A DNA stretch of 64,000 nt. Source: Diphasiastrum complanatum (Eukaryota; Streptophyta; Lycopodiopsida; Lycopodiales; Lycopodiaceae). The DNA lies in the NCBI GenBank assembly GCA_029204225.1, contig CM055107.1, positions 45,701,514 through 45,765,513 on the forward strand, read 5' to 3'. The notes below the pieces were generated by a model. That model saw nothing but the letters and a program-made list of their open reading frames with translations, was not told the DNA's origin and ran no database searches. This document shows positions 42,513-54,770 of the stretch, one piece after another. The position numbers and the translations under genes were made by a program. Position 1 is the first letter of the stretch; every line of letters starts with the position of its first letter.

Positions 42513-45500
42513 ATGTCATCCATGGGTGGATATTTGATGGAATCAAGTGAGAGACTCACTTCCACAAATTATTCCATTTGGAAAGTGAGAATGGAATCAC
42601 TCCTAGTGATCCATGATCTATATGACATAGTTCAAGGAGTAGAGGAAGAGCCTCAAACTCCCCAAGAACAAGCCAAATACAAGAAGAGAGCAAGATTAGC
42701 TCTACATTGCATAAAGTTAAATGTATGCAATGACCTCTTGAAAGAGGTGTCTTCTTGTACCTCATCCAAAGAGGCTTGGGATTCATTGAAGAGCATTTAT
42801 GAATCCAAGAATACTTCAAGAATCCTCATGCTAAGAAATCAAGTTTTCCAAAGCATGAAAGGAAGTGGAGAGAGTGGACAAGAGTATGTTCTTAGGATCA
42901 AATCTCTTAACAAGGAATTAAGTGCAATAGGAGAGAAGATCCAAGATCAAGAACTAGTACAAATCATTTTGAATGGTCTAAGTGATGAGTTTACCAACTT
43001 AGTCCAATCATTTGCCATTCAAGACTCTCTTCCATCCATTGAAAAGTTGCACAATGTTCTTGTGGCCGAGGAGAGTAGGCTTCTACACATCAAGACAAGA
43101 ATGGATAGCATGTCACTCAATGGAGGAGAGGAGGAAGCTAACTTTACATCTAAAGGCAAGAAAAAGCAAAATCCATTCAAGAAAAATCAAGGCAAGGAGG
43201 CCGAGATGAAGAATGAAGGATCTACCTCCAAAGGCAAAGTGAAGAACAAGGCAAAACTAAAGTGTTTCTTTTGTGGAAAGAAAGGACACTTTGCCTCAGA
43301 ATGCTACTTGAAGAAGAATCAACAAGCCAAAGGAGATCAAGGGAACATTGCTCAAGAGGAAGAATATGAGGATGGATTCAACACATCCTTAATGGTTGCA
43401 TCTACACCAACTTCAAGTCAAGACACATGGTGGATAGATAGTGGGGCTAGTTCCCACATGTCCTTTAACAAGCATTATTTTTCTACTCTTCTATCTTGTA
43501 ATGACTCTAAGAAGTCAATATACACTGCTAGTGATCAAGCATTCAAGATAGATGGCATAGGATCTATACCTCTTTCTTTAGGCACATCTAAAAGGATAGA
43601 TCTAGATAATGTTTTGTATGTTCCTACCATTTCAAGAAACTTGCTTAGTGTAGGACAATTAATGGACAATGGACTAGATGTACATTTCAAGAATGGAGTT
43701 TGTTCCATCTTGAAAAATGATAAGTGCATAGCTAGTGGCATTAAGCAAGGTAGACTTTTCAAGTTGGATGCTAATGTTGCAAGTGAAAGTGTGAACTTGG
43801 CTAGGGAGGAGCTAACTCAAGTGGAGCTTTGGCATAAGAGATTAGGCCATCCTAATCTTCAATCTATGGAGTCAATGGCAAGCAAGGAACTAGCTCTCGG
43901 CCTACCAAGACCTTTCAAGAAGTGTGAAAAAATGTGTGAGGCATGTGGCCTTGCAAAGTCACACAAATCTTCTTACAAGAAATTTTCATCAAGATCTCTC
44001 TCTCCCTTGGATCTCATACATTCTGATGTACATAGTTTTTCACATGCAAGTAATGGAGGTGCCTTGATGTATGTAACTTTTATAGATGATTGTACTAGAT
44101 TCACATGGATTGAGTTACTATCAAAGAAAAGTCTTGTTTATGAAGCTTTCATTAAGTTCAAGTCTCTAGTAGAGAAACAACTTAGTACTTCTATCAAAGC
44201 ACTAAAATGTGATAATGGAGGAGAGTACACCTCCAATAAAATGAAAGACTTTTGTGAGATCAATGGTATTAAGTTACAATACACTTGTTCCTACACCCCT
44301 CAACAAAATGGGGTGGCCGAGAGGAAAAATAGGAGTCTATGTGAATGTGCAAAGTCCTTGAGGCTTGATGCATCACTTCCCATCTCATTTTGGGGAGAAG
44401 CCATAACATGTGCTAATTATTTGTGTAATAGACTTCCTAGTAGTGCTATAGATGGGATCTCACCTTATCAAGCCTTGTTTGATAAGAAACCCAATGTAAA
44501 AGATTTTAAGATCTTTGGATGTACTTGTTATGTACACATTCCTTCGGAGACTAGAAGGAAAGAAGATGCTACCTCCTTCAAAGGAATCTTTGTTGGCTAT
44601 GGAGAAAATAGCAAGGGATATAGGATATATGGTCCTACATCCAAGAAAGTAAAGGTAAGAAAGGATGTACTTTTTGATGAGTCACAATTTGCTAAGAGCT
44701 TTTCAAATGGATCTAACCCATTGTGCATTGAAGATCTTGACAAATCCGAGGAGGATCTTGACAAACCCGAGGAGGATCATGACAAACCCGAGGATGGAGA
44801 TTTGGATCCGAGTCAAAAGGGGCCAAGAAGATCATCAAGGAGCAAGGCCGAGCCCTCAAGGCTTACCTATGTGGACAAGGGAAAGCAAAAGGAAGGATCT
44901 ACATCTTCTACCTCTTACTCTTTTTTAGCTACATTGATTGAAGAACCATCATCTTTTGAAGAAGCATGTAAATCTAAAGTTTGGAGAGATGCAATGCAAG
45001 TAGAGTATGATGCATTAGAAGAGAATCATACTCGGAATCTTGTAAATCTTCCAAGAGGAAAGAAACCACTTGCATGTAAGTGGATTTATAGAATTAAGTA
45101 CAATCAAGATGGATCTATTAGTAAATACAAAGCTAGGCTTGTTGCTAAGGGATTTCTTCAAATAAAAAGATTGGATTATGAAGAAACATTTGCACCTATA
45201 GCTAAGCTTGTAACTATTAGATTAATCATTTGCATTGCTACTTTGTTCAAATGGGATCTCTACCAAATGGATGTGACAAATGCCTTCTTGAATGGCTTCT
45301 TAGAAGAGGAAATCTACATGATGCAACCCGAGGGCTTCATCAAGGTTGGTGAGGAGCAAAAGGTGTGCTACTTAAGGAAGAGCCTATATGGCTTGAAGCA
45401 AGCACCTAGAGCTTGGTACTCTAGGTTGCATGATTTTCTCTATTCCCTTGGCTTTGTACTAAGTGCTTATGAACCTTCTTTATATTTCAAATGTAATGAA

Positions 45501-46491
45501 GGAAAGATCATCATTTTGGTTCTTTATGTTTGACATCATTATGACAGGAAATGATGATGATGGCATAGGCAAAGTAAAAGTTGACTTATCTAGTGAGTTC
45601 AAGATGGTAGATCTAGGCTTTCTAAAGTTTATACTGGGGATAGAAGTGTCTAGAAGTAGCAATTGTACTTTCATAAGTCAATCTAAGTATGCAACTTCCA
45701 TTCTTGAAAGATTTGGTATGAAAGATTGTAAGGGGATTGACACCCCTATGGAGCATGTTGTGAAAGCAACTAATGAAGGTGATGAAGCATCCTTTGAGGA
45801 CATCACTCTCTTTAGGAAGCTTATAGGCTCTCTAATCTATTTAACTATCACTAGACCTGACTTAAGTTTTTGTGTAAGCAAGTTGAGTCAAAGTATGCAA
45901 GCTTCTTTAGTTCATCATTGGAAAAGTGCCAAGAGAGTACTTAGATATGTTTCTAGTACTAGATTTTTTGGCATACTTTATGAAGGATCTAACTTGCACT
46001 TGAGAGCCTACTCGGATTCAGATTTTGCAGGAGACAAGATGGATAGGAATTCCATTAGTGCATTTGCAACATTTCTTTGTGGAGGAGTGATATCTTGGCT
46101 TTCCAAAAAGCAAGATACAATCTCACTATCTTCTTGTGAAGTCGAGTACAAGGCATTGACTTCAACAACCAAAGAGCTCCTATGGCTAAGAAGACTCTTG
46201 AAGGAACTACATGTGCTAGAGGCCGAGGAGATCCCTTACATATTTTGTGACAATCAAGCTTCTCAACAAATTGCTTCAAATCCTATCTTCCATGCTAGAA
46301 CAAAGCATATTGAGATAGCTCACCACTTTGTGAGGAGAAGGTATAATCCAAGGAAGTGCAACTACATCATGTACCATCATTCTAATGCATAGCTGATATC
46401 TTAACCAAACCATTGTCCAAAGATCCATTTTTTAAGTTAAGATATGCTCTTGGAATTGTAGATAGATGTACACTAGATTTGCCAAGTTAGA
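42513..46491 (+). pseudogene. copia element B gag-pol polyprotein with two frameshifts
   Basis: From ATG 42513 the frame is open for 1006 codons. It encodes gag of the UBN2 type (about 15-200), a CCHC knuckle (C251, C254, H259, C264), the protease active-site D309 in DSGAS, and GAG-pre-integrase (about 437-495). The integrase catalytic triad is D505, D567 and E603, with the expected 35-residue spacing between the last two. A basic linker and the RT N-terminal half follow, up to the YV of the YVDD catalytic motif at about 45533. Two bases appear to be missing there, which removes one catalytic Asp and shifts the frame. RT C-terminus and RNase H (YSDSDFAG, SLSSCEVEY, FCDNQA) continue to 46392. 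A further one-base shift precedes the last residues (ADILTKPL), ending at TAG 46489-46491. Confidence 0.93.
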
Positions 46492-46503
46492 AGTGAGGAG
46501 GAG
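46492..46503 (+). other. polypurine tract of element B
   Basis: AAGTGAGGAGGAG-type purine run ending directly before the TG of the 3' LTR. Confidence 0.85.
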
Positions 46504-47353
46504 TGTTGAAAATTGTCACTTCTCACTTGACATTGGTTCATGTAAATATTGATCAAACATTAGAATATGTTGATGATATGATTTCACACGTGTGGAGCCT
46601 GTTCTTACGTGTGAAAGGATGTACTTTTCATGTTTGTATATATCCAAATTGATTTTGTATCATTCTAGTTAGTGTGAACATGAAATGACTAGTTTTTAGT
46701 CAAGTTGACTAGTCACCTACAAATTAGCTTTTCCTTGCATGTGCATGAGTAAATGCTCCCACATGGAAAGTGGATGTTCACACGTGTGTATAGAGTACTA
46801 GAAGATAAGAGTTGACCATTTTTCTTAGATCCTATTTTTTAGGGAATATTCCTATATTCTAGGAGACTAGTTTTTTGGATTTTAGTCATATTCTAAAAGG
46901 TCAACTATTGGATAAGGATCAAGCATGGATAAAATGGATAGATCTGACTCTTCACACGTGTGAAGGCCTGCTGGACTGTACCAGACTCATGGATGTACTT
47001 GATCCATAGAAGGATCATCATTTTGCTAAGAAGATAGATGAGACTTTTGCACTCTACACTTTTGTGAGATTTCTAGTCACTTGCTTGTGATTTTTATGCA
47101 TGATTGCTATCTAGTATCATTGTACTTGTTGTTTCAGGTGCAGGTCGTACAGTGGACAGTACTCCACACGTGTGAAGCCTCTCTCACTAAAAAATGATGT
47201 GTTGCTCCATTGCTCTTGCTTAAATCCAAGTGTAGTGAATCTAGATCAAGATCTAATGTGTAGAACTTGATAGATTCATTGATTAAGCAACCAATAACTC
47301 TCTATGATTGTAAAGTACAATCATTATTGTCCTAAAAACTGTAAAATTTATTA
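46504..47353 (+). repeat. 3' LTR of copia element B
   Basis: 850 bp. Ends TTTATTA where the 5' LTR ends TTTATCA, so the terminal CA has become TA. It is followed at once by the GTTAT duplication. Confidence 0.95.
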
Positions 47354-47690
47354 GTTATACCATCATCAACGTCTCTCCCGGGGATCTCCAGAGCATTGGC
47401 TTCGCTAATCTCGGAGAGACAATCCATGGCAAGGGCACCAGCTATGCTGCCAAATACTTTACCAAGTTTCTAACAGAGGACGATAAAACCATTGCCCAAA
47501 CCAACGACGAGATCGCCATCCGACTCATCACGGATCCCCATCTACGGGCCTCTTCAGAAATCCTCGTCAGCATGGTCGAAGTGCATACCGCCAAGATGGA
47601 TCGCATACCACCGAGCGACCTCTTTTCTTTGACCCTCACCATGGACGATCCTACTCAAATTTAAAAGTGGGCTGAGAAGATAGCAGAGAA

Positions 47691-50672
47691 GCTGTGCGCA
47701 TGTCCATGGATCACCCTGAAGCGCAGCTCGGTAATATACACGAGCTATTGGCAGTTGATCTTTGACTTTGTCTAAAGCTAGCGCCTTATTAACATCAAAG
47801 AATATGGATGGGAGAAAGTTGTCCCATTTAGTTTCGATCCCCATTAGATGTTCTAAATCTCGGGCGTAAGTGGTTGTCGCGCGGACTGTGGGATCAGGGC
47901 AATTGATGTATTGGTTGGTGAATGCAGTGAGAGCCCTTCTGGTGTCTACATCCGTACTCCACCCATATTCTGATTGTATGACCGGCCAATTGAAATTCTG
48001 AAGTGTGATCTTGTCCAGAGGGGTGTCACATTCCGCCCATTTGGATCTTTGTGGACATGGCAGGAAGTGCACGTTCACCCATAATTCTTGTGGACTCGTC
48101 ACGTAGGCCCTGATGGCCGTAGGGTCTCTTTCGAATTATTGTTGACGCCACTTTGGTTGTGGTTGGAGGGTGGGCAATGCTTGTAGTTCGGTTTTTCTTT
48201 ATGGTCTGAGCTGAGAACGATATCTGTCAGCCGCCTCTTGATGACTCGTGAGGATACTTTGATAAAAATTCATTGATTTTCTCCTCCACGGACTTCGGTC
48301 TTCAGAAGGCCCGGTTGGAAGATATTATACGCGAGCCTCTGGATGATGTTGCTTGGATATGGCTGGTGGTTGCGCCTTGGCCTTGGTCTCACGTCTCAGC
48401 AGCCGCATCCGTCTGCCCTTGGTCTTGGCCTTCAAACCCTTGATCTGGTTGAGATCCCCCTACTACCTGCAGGCTCTAATCTTGGCTGATACTAGCCTGT
48501 GCAGCGTCAAAATTAGGTGGCGGTGGAATTACCACGGGGGTGGGCTGGGCCTTCGCGTCCATGAATGTTTGGCACGCCTTGAGGGCTTGCTTGGCCTGGG
48601 CGAGCTCATGAGTTGCGCTTGTCCGATACTTGTTGAACTCTGCCTGGTAGCTGTTTAAGGTTTGGCTATAAACCTGCACCTGATGTCGTAGAAGATTCAT
48701 CTCTGATTGAGAAAGCGGCCTTGAGTCCGGTGCAGATTGAACTAACCAGACGAGCTTTTCGTCTTGTAGGGCTTTGACCTCCGTCCCCAGGCGAGTATTC
48801 TCTACTTCCAAAAGGGTAAGTTGTGCTTGGATGGGGGCAAGCCGTTGGGACGCTTCAACTTGAAGTCTCGCACCTTCGTGGAGGCCTCAGTCAGCGCGTT
48901 GGAGAGGCTTTGGATATATTTGTTGAGGCCCTCCTCCTTCTGTTGTAGCTTGGCAATCTCCTGGTGCCCTGCTTGTTTGTGTTGCCGAGCCAAAATCAAC
49001 TCTTGCTGTAGCTTGGTGAGGTATGCTCACAGCTGTGTATTACTTGTCGCCAGGTGTAGTACCCTATTTTCCAGAATAGCTTTGGCCCCTACCGCATCCA
49101 GGATATATTTTCTCAGAGTTTGGTATGTCGTTGTTAGATCTGTGGGAGCAGCCGGTACACTGGCACTGGTAGGGGCTTGTGTTGTATCGGCCCCGACTAC
49201 TTGTGGAATCCCATCGTTATTATCTTATATCAGGTTCTCATTGGACCTGATGCCATTTGGGGCGGTAGGATCAGTCCGATCTGGCGATGGTACAAACACT
49301 ATTTGGACAAATGCATCATCAGGCAACGGTTGGTTGCCCTCGACAACCTTTGTTGGCGAAGCAGGTGGGATTTGAGAAATAAATGTGGAAACAGGGGTGA
49401 GGACGGTTTGTCCGAACGAGAGGATGGGAGGAACAGAGGGAAACTGGAGAGTGGTGTGGAGTATGGAAGAAGGTGAGGATGGAGAAGAAAGTGTCTGGCG
49501 TGGGGGTGAAAATTTGATAGCTTGCATCCATGCCACAGAGTGTCGGGGGACAGTTGTGAATCAGAAGGATTGAATGTGAGAGGAGCAACCGTGGTGGCAG
49601 GAATGATGGAGGATGCGATGGTGATGGATGGAGTTGTGGATAATGGAACAGAGATAGGAGTGGTATCAACAGAGGAAATGGGGATGGACACAGAAATAGA
49701 TGTGGATGGAGCAGGGAGAGAGGTAGCGACAACAGAGATCGGAGTGGGGGGTTGCACAGAAGAGGAAGTGGTGGTGATTGATGGAGTGGTTAGTGCGGTA
49801 GTGGAGACACGTCTTCGAGTAACAGGTGGAGATGTGGATGTAGAGGCAGCGCCACGCATTCATTAGTTGGCCGTTGTGCTAATAACTGCAGGTTGGGGGG
49901 AGGTAGATGCTTGAGATGGCGGATAAAGGTTAGTATGTGGCACAAGGGTAGACAAGAGGGATGAGCGTTGGAAACCGTGCACTTTCGCCTCGAGAAGTGC
50001 ACAGGCAAAGTTACACAACAGGGGATCTGCTGCGATACGGTCACGGTTGTTGGGTTTAATGGAAAGGATTAGCTCACGAATGAGGAAGTTATGCCAGTCG
50101 TATGGCACAACGGAGGGGTTAGGGAATTCTAGAAAGGATTCCACTATCTGACTTAGCAACTTAGACTGGATTCTGTCCTTGCGAAATGTTGAAATGACTA
50201 GAAAGTTATTCAGCAAATGCGCAGCTGCCTGTATGACGGGTTCCGTGATAGCTTCTATCAGGTAACCATTGTTAGTCTGGATGGAGATTTCGGGTGCAGT
50301 TTGGGTGACGAAAGGTTTGATCAAACCTTTGGCGTAGTGATGGGAGATGGGTTGACGATCACCGGACATAATGCCAACGGTGACCATCGAGTCGACATTA
50401 ATCCTAACCTTGTACGTGGTACCTTGGTACAGGAAGTGGAAACGAGCCTTGTCCTCATCCCAGGTGGCATAAGCGTGAAGGGAGAGGCCCATGTTAATCT
50501 CATAATTGAAAAACGTCGGGTAAAAACCGATTGCTTCAAGAAGTGGGCCGGCTGTCTACAGCCATGGTTGGATCAGAGCGTCAGAGCGTAAAGGCCAAAT
50601 CTATGTGGCCTCAGGGATTTCACATATGATCACTTGTTTGGTGCCAAAGTCTTCAGAGGATGAGGAGGCCAT
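47691..50672 (-). pseudogene. gypsy element M, ORF3 (accessory protein) relic
   Basis: The start is ATGGCCTCC at 50672. N-terminal domain to about 49870 (GLSLHAYATWDEDKARF, YAKGLIKPF, IREL). A Ser/Thr/Pro-rich linker at 49859-49240, then a coiled-coil-prone region at 49000-48480 (IAKLQQKEEGLNKYIQSL, VYSQTLNSYQAEFNKYRT). The C-terminal domain is at 48130-47700 (NFNWPVIQSEYG, STDVDTRRAL, DVNKALALDKVK, RVYYRAAL). Original length would be near 990 codons. Stops at 50601, 50556, 49863/49860 and 49222 and shifts near 49530 and 48815 disable it. It lies downstream of pol in sense orientation after a 1-kb spacer, where Athila elements carry env-like genes, but I see no signal peptide or membrane segment. 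Function unknown. Confidence 0.65.
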
Positions 50673-51692
50673 GTTAGCAGTGATGATTGGAGGTCGGAAA
50701 AGTAAGAAAAACGGTGGAGAATGGAAAAAGATGTGGAAACGGTAGAAAACTGAGAATAATGAGTGTTGGATGAAAGATGTAGTTCAGAGCGTAGATCGGT
50801 GTTCAGTATAATCAAATGACAACTGGTAGGAAGTTTGGTTGCAAACGAAGAACTTGGTAATTTTAGAGTAAATTTCGGCAGAGTTTCGCTAGCAAAGGTG
50901 ACAAATGACTCGAATTCAGCCCTTATATAGCGGAATTTAGAGTGCGTATTAGGTGAAATCCACTTTCCCTTATTCAATTCCACCCAAATTTTGGCAAGCA
51001 CCTTCTTCACAAAATTCTAAGACCTCAGAGAAGTCTGTGAGAGTTCAAAAGGTGATTTGGATGCTATGCGAAGGTTCTGCGAGGGTTCAGGCTGTCTGCG
51101 AGGGTTCAACTCTCGCAGGAAGTGATCTCTCGCACAACTTGTTCCTGTGATTGGATTTTCAAAATCAGACCATGTTGGTAGGCTAATTTCACTACTCTGA
51201 TTCCATTTAGGCACCTTGCGAGGGTTGGTAAGATGATCTTGATGCTCTGCGAGGGTTCTGAAAATTCAGCTTCTAGGAACTCTCGCATACACTAAAAAAT
51301 GATGATTCCTCCATCAGGAACTTTTGCAGAGATTTTCATGGATGCATCTAGGTCAGATCTGGTGACTATCCAATTTTCAAGAGCTATCTCCTAGGGGATC
51401 TCAAAAAATCATGAAAAAAGTGCTCTTTCATAGTGTTTTTTGACGAGATCTCGAGATTTTCTGATTTTTAACTTTTGTAAACTGGTAATCAGCTTCATCC
51501 AGGCTTGATCTGACTGTTGGTGATTCTTTGAAAGTTTTGATGGATTCTTGGTAGTAGATCCATCAGTCAATCTGATGATCTGCTTCTTTTTTTATCCTAT
51601 CTAGATCTGGATCCGATCTCCTTAGATCTAGTGGTGATGTCGTAGCAGATTAGCTTTTTGTAATGTGCCACCCCTAATCTGGATATGTCTTA
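50673..51692 (-). other. non-coding spacer between pol and ORF3 of element M
   Basis: About 1 kb without coding potential. Between 51067 and 51291 it carries at least seven copies of TGCGAGGGTT or its complement-like AACTCTCGCA, the motif that also fills the 5' leader of this element. Confidence 0.6.
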
Positions 51693-52813
51693 CTATGGTG
51701 GCCAGTACTTGTGCAACCGGCTACCGTTGATGGGTGTGTCGAATGGTGTCCCATCTAGCTTTTCTAAGTTCACGGCTCCATGATTAAGAATTTCCTTGAT
51801 CCTATAAGGACCTTCGCTAGTGAATTTTAGCTTTCCCTTGATCGCCTTGGTTTTACACATCAGGACCAGATCTCCTGAACGAAGATTTTTCTTTTGTAAT
51901 ATGCGATCATGCCAAGCTTTGCGTCTTTCCTTTTCAGCTGCCAGTGCATGCACAGCTAGTAAGCGTGTTTCACATAGTTTATACAGAGCTTCATGGCGTA
52001 GCTATAGAGATTTGGACTCATTAAGACGTTGCACGGTGGCAATCCTTAATGAAGGAACTAAAAACTCTACTGGCATCATAGCATCCTGACCATATACCAA
52101 TTGGAAGGGTGTTTGATCAATGCTTCCTTTATATGTTGTCCTAAATGCCCACAGTGCAGCATGCAACTTGTGTTCCCAATCTGATCTGCTAGCTTCAACT
52201 ATTTTCGTGAGCACGCTACACAGGATCTTATTGGATGATTCTGCTTGCCCATTACCACGAGGATAATAAGGCGTACTGGTTCTATGGATCACAAAGAATT
52301 TCTCCTTGATGGTCTCGTTGATGAAATGGCTTCTGCAATCATTGACTAGCTCCACCGGGCATCCGAAGCGCACAATGATATTTTCATAAAGGAACTTGGC
52401 AGTGGTCCTAGCATCAGCTACTCTTACTGCCTTGGCTTCGACCCATTTGGTGAGGTAGTCTGTGGCTACGATTATGTATTGAGCCTGGGAACTCCTTGCT
52501 GCAGAGTGAATTGGACCAATATAATCCAATCCCCATTTTTCGAACGGTGCTTGGGCTAAGACTGGGTGCAGTAGATCATAGTTCAATCTCGTTGGTTTTC
52601 TTGCCCTTTGGCACACATTGCACTTTTTCAAGTATCCTTTGTGTCTTTATGAATCGTTGGCCACCAACATCCTGATTGCAGGATCTTGTGAACTATAATG
52701 TCAGATGCAAAATGACCTCCACCCATGCCTTCATGTGAAAGCGAAATGATCTGGGTGGTCTCATGAGGAAGAATACACCACCGAGGAATTCCGTCTGGAC
52801 CTCTTCGGTACAA
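51693..52813 (-). pseudogene. gypsy element M integrase
   Basis: On the minus strand: the zinc-binding H2C2 segment (SHEGMGGGHFAS with CNVCQRA; 52770-52600), the core with D in GLDYIGP (about 52535), the second catalytic segment as NDCRSHF rather than the usual SDxGxxF, E in GQAESSNK (about 52220), and the C-terminal GPYRIKE/INGSRLHKYWPP tail (51830-51693). The core frame is open from 52631 to 52002; stops or shifts separate the zinc-binding part and the tail. The core Asp-Asp-Glu residues are still present, although the region around the second is altered. Confidence 0.85.
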
Positions 52814-54770
52814 CTAGTCGGCAATCAGCTCATAAGGTCTAGCTTTCAAGATCAATTTCCGTTGTTCCGCATTTGGTAGTGATTTGTCTGGTTGGCCCCG
52901 CATTAGATATTTGACAATGGCGGCAGCCCATTCTGTTACCGTATCTACGTAAAATAAGGCAGTTAAGACTGCTCCAACTGCATACTTCGATGCGTCCGTA
53001 TGCATGTGAAACTCAATGGACCAATTGGGTGGGCGTAAGATTGGTGCTAAAACCAATGCATCCTTAAGCTTTTGGAAAGCCTTTAGGGCCTCCTCATTTC
53101 AATGAGGATCCGTTGTGAGTTTGTAGATTGGTCTGGCTAACTCCGCAAAATCAAGAATGAAGATCCTATAATAGTTAGCATGACCCATGAAAATGTAGAC
53201 CTCGCGGATCGTCCCCGGTGGTGGTAGATCAATAATGATCCTGATCTTTGATAGATCTGTGGCGATCCCGTGTCTTGACACTATATGGCCGAGAATCAAG
53301 CCATGTGTCACCCAGAATTGACATTTTTCTGGATTCAGGGAGATTTGGTATTCGCAGCATTTTTGTAACACCTTCTCCAAATTGGATAAGTGTTCTAAAT
53401 CTGGCCGATGCATGCACAGATCGTCCAGAAAAATTTCCAGAAATTTTTGCAAATAATCTTTGAATGCTGCCTGCATGACTCGCTGGAAAGTGCTTGGGGC
53501 ATTGCAAAGTCCAAATGGCATCACTTTATAAGCATAGGTTTCCCATTTCGTGGCAAATGTTGTCTTGTGCTGGTCCTGGGGGACTATTTTCACTTGGTTG
53601 TAGTCGCTGAAGCCGTCCCAAAAACTATAGGCTTTGGCGCCAGCTACCCTGTCGAGGACACTTTTCGTAAATGGTAAAGAAAGGACCGCATTTAGTGCCT
53701 TTAGATTCACACTGATCCACATTTTGTCATTCTTCTTGGGTACTATAACTATCGGCGATACCCATTCTGTGTGCTCAATCTCGTAAATGAAATCTACGTC
53801 CATCAACTTTTGCAACTCCTGCTTGATCAATTCTGTATAATTTGAGTTGCAGCAGAAGTAACGATTCACCTTGGAAACTGCTCCGCCCACCAAGGGTATG
53901 GTATGTTGGACTACTGTTGGCAGAATGCCCTCTAGATCACTATAGTTCCAGGCAAAACAGTCTTTATATTCCATCTGCATGACTCGCTGGAAGGTGCTTG
54001 GGGCATTGCAAAGTCCGAATGGCATCACTTCATAGGCATCGGTTTCCCATTCCGTGGCAAATGTTGTTTTGTGCTAGTCCTGGGGGGCTATCTTCACCTG
54101 GTTGTAACCGCTGAAGCCGTCTAGAAAACTGTAGGCCTCGACGTCGGCTACTCTGTCGAGGACACTTTCCGTAAATGGTAAAGGAAAATGATCTTTTTTG
54201 GTGACTGCATTTAGCGCCTTCAAATTCACACAAATCCGCATTTTACCATTCTTCTCGGGCACTATAAGTATCGGTGATACCCATTCCGTGTGCTCAATTT
54301 CATAGATAAAATCTGCATCCATCAACTTCTACAACTCCTGCTTGATCAGCTTAGTATAATTTGGGTTGCAGCGATAATAACGGCTTACCTTGGGGGCTGC
54401 TCCGTCCAACAAGGGTATGGCGTGCTGGACTACTGTTGGTGGAATGCCCTTCAGGTCACTATAGCTCTAGGCAAAACAGTCTTTATATTCCACCAACAAC
54501 GATCGTAGTCTCTTGAATTGTGTGGGTGGTAACTGCTCTCCCACATGCACTATCTTTTCTTCTTCACCTGGCTCAGCAAGATTCATTGGCTCTGTTCGCG
54601 CAGGTCCCTCAAAGACTTGTTTCGCTGGTGCCTGACTTTGATTAGGTTCTCTCTGGGCTTGCGGCATCATGATTACCACGTCGTCCAAGGTGTAATTCTT
54701 GAAAGTCTCAAGCATCTCGTGAACTGGCGCTCGTCGAGATTCCTCTTTCAGCATATTGATCTTAGCCCGA
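52814..54770 (-). pseudogene. gypsy element M reverse transcriptase with internal tandem duplication; RNase H remnant
   Basis: The minus-strand frame carries plant gypsy RT motifs: EYKDCFA, LIKQEL, FIYEIEHTEWVSPI, VNLKALNA, YSF-x-DGFS, MPFGLCNAPSTFQRVM, the catalytic F-L-D-D (about 53430) and NPEKCQFWV. A block from YKDCFA to STFQRVMQ is present twice in tandem: 53975-54492 and 53471-53973. The copies differ at roughly 30 of 165 residues; the second lacks the TKKDHF segment. RNase H is represented only by its first strand (HTDASKYAVGAVL, about 52990). The frame then passes directly to the pre-integrase spacer, so most of RNase H is missing. Confidence 0.85.

Larger units (their letters stand above)
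41050..47358 (+). mobile_element. Ty1/copia element B, structurally complete, GTTAT target-site duplications
   Basis: GTTAT at 41050-41054 and 47354-47358 flank two LTRs, a PBS, a full gag-pol and a PPT. The LTRs differ by about 23 substitutions and two indels by hand count (close to 2.7 percent), so insertion is fairly recent compared with the other elements here. It landed in the ORF3 of gypsy element P. It cannot be active as it stands because pol is frameshifted. Confidence 0.95.
40803..47690 (+). pseudogene. gypsy element P, ORF3 N-terminal half, split by copia element B
   Basis: ORF3 starts ATGGCCTCC at 40803, as in element M. It has one in-frame TAG (40857-40859) and then reads on to 41054, where copia element B interrupts it after a Ser-Tyr pair. 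The same frame resumes at 47359 and stays open to TAA at 47662-47664; related residues (KWAEKIAEKL) continue to about 47690. The protein aligns with the N-terminal domain of ORF3 in M: SLGFVLTLFRNQ with AIGFYPTFFNYE, and IQTNNGYLIEAIT with AQTNDEIAIRLIT. Past 47690 the plus-strand homology ends and the minus-strand ORF3 of M begins. Function unknown; no enzyme motif seen. Confidence 0.65.

Noticed and set aside
47442-47642. Minus-strand frame opposite ORF3 of element P
   Set aside because: It is the antisense of the plus-strand ORF3, which continues in frame across the copia insertion.
49522-49866. Plus-strand Val/Gly/Glu-rich frame of 114 codons
   Set aside because: Antisense to the Ser/Thr/Pro linker of ORF3 in element M.
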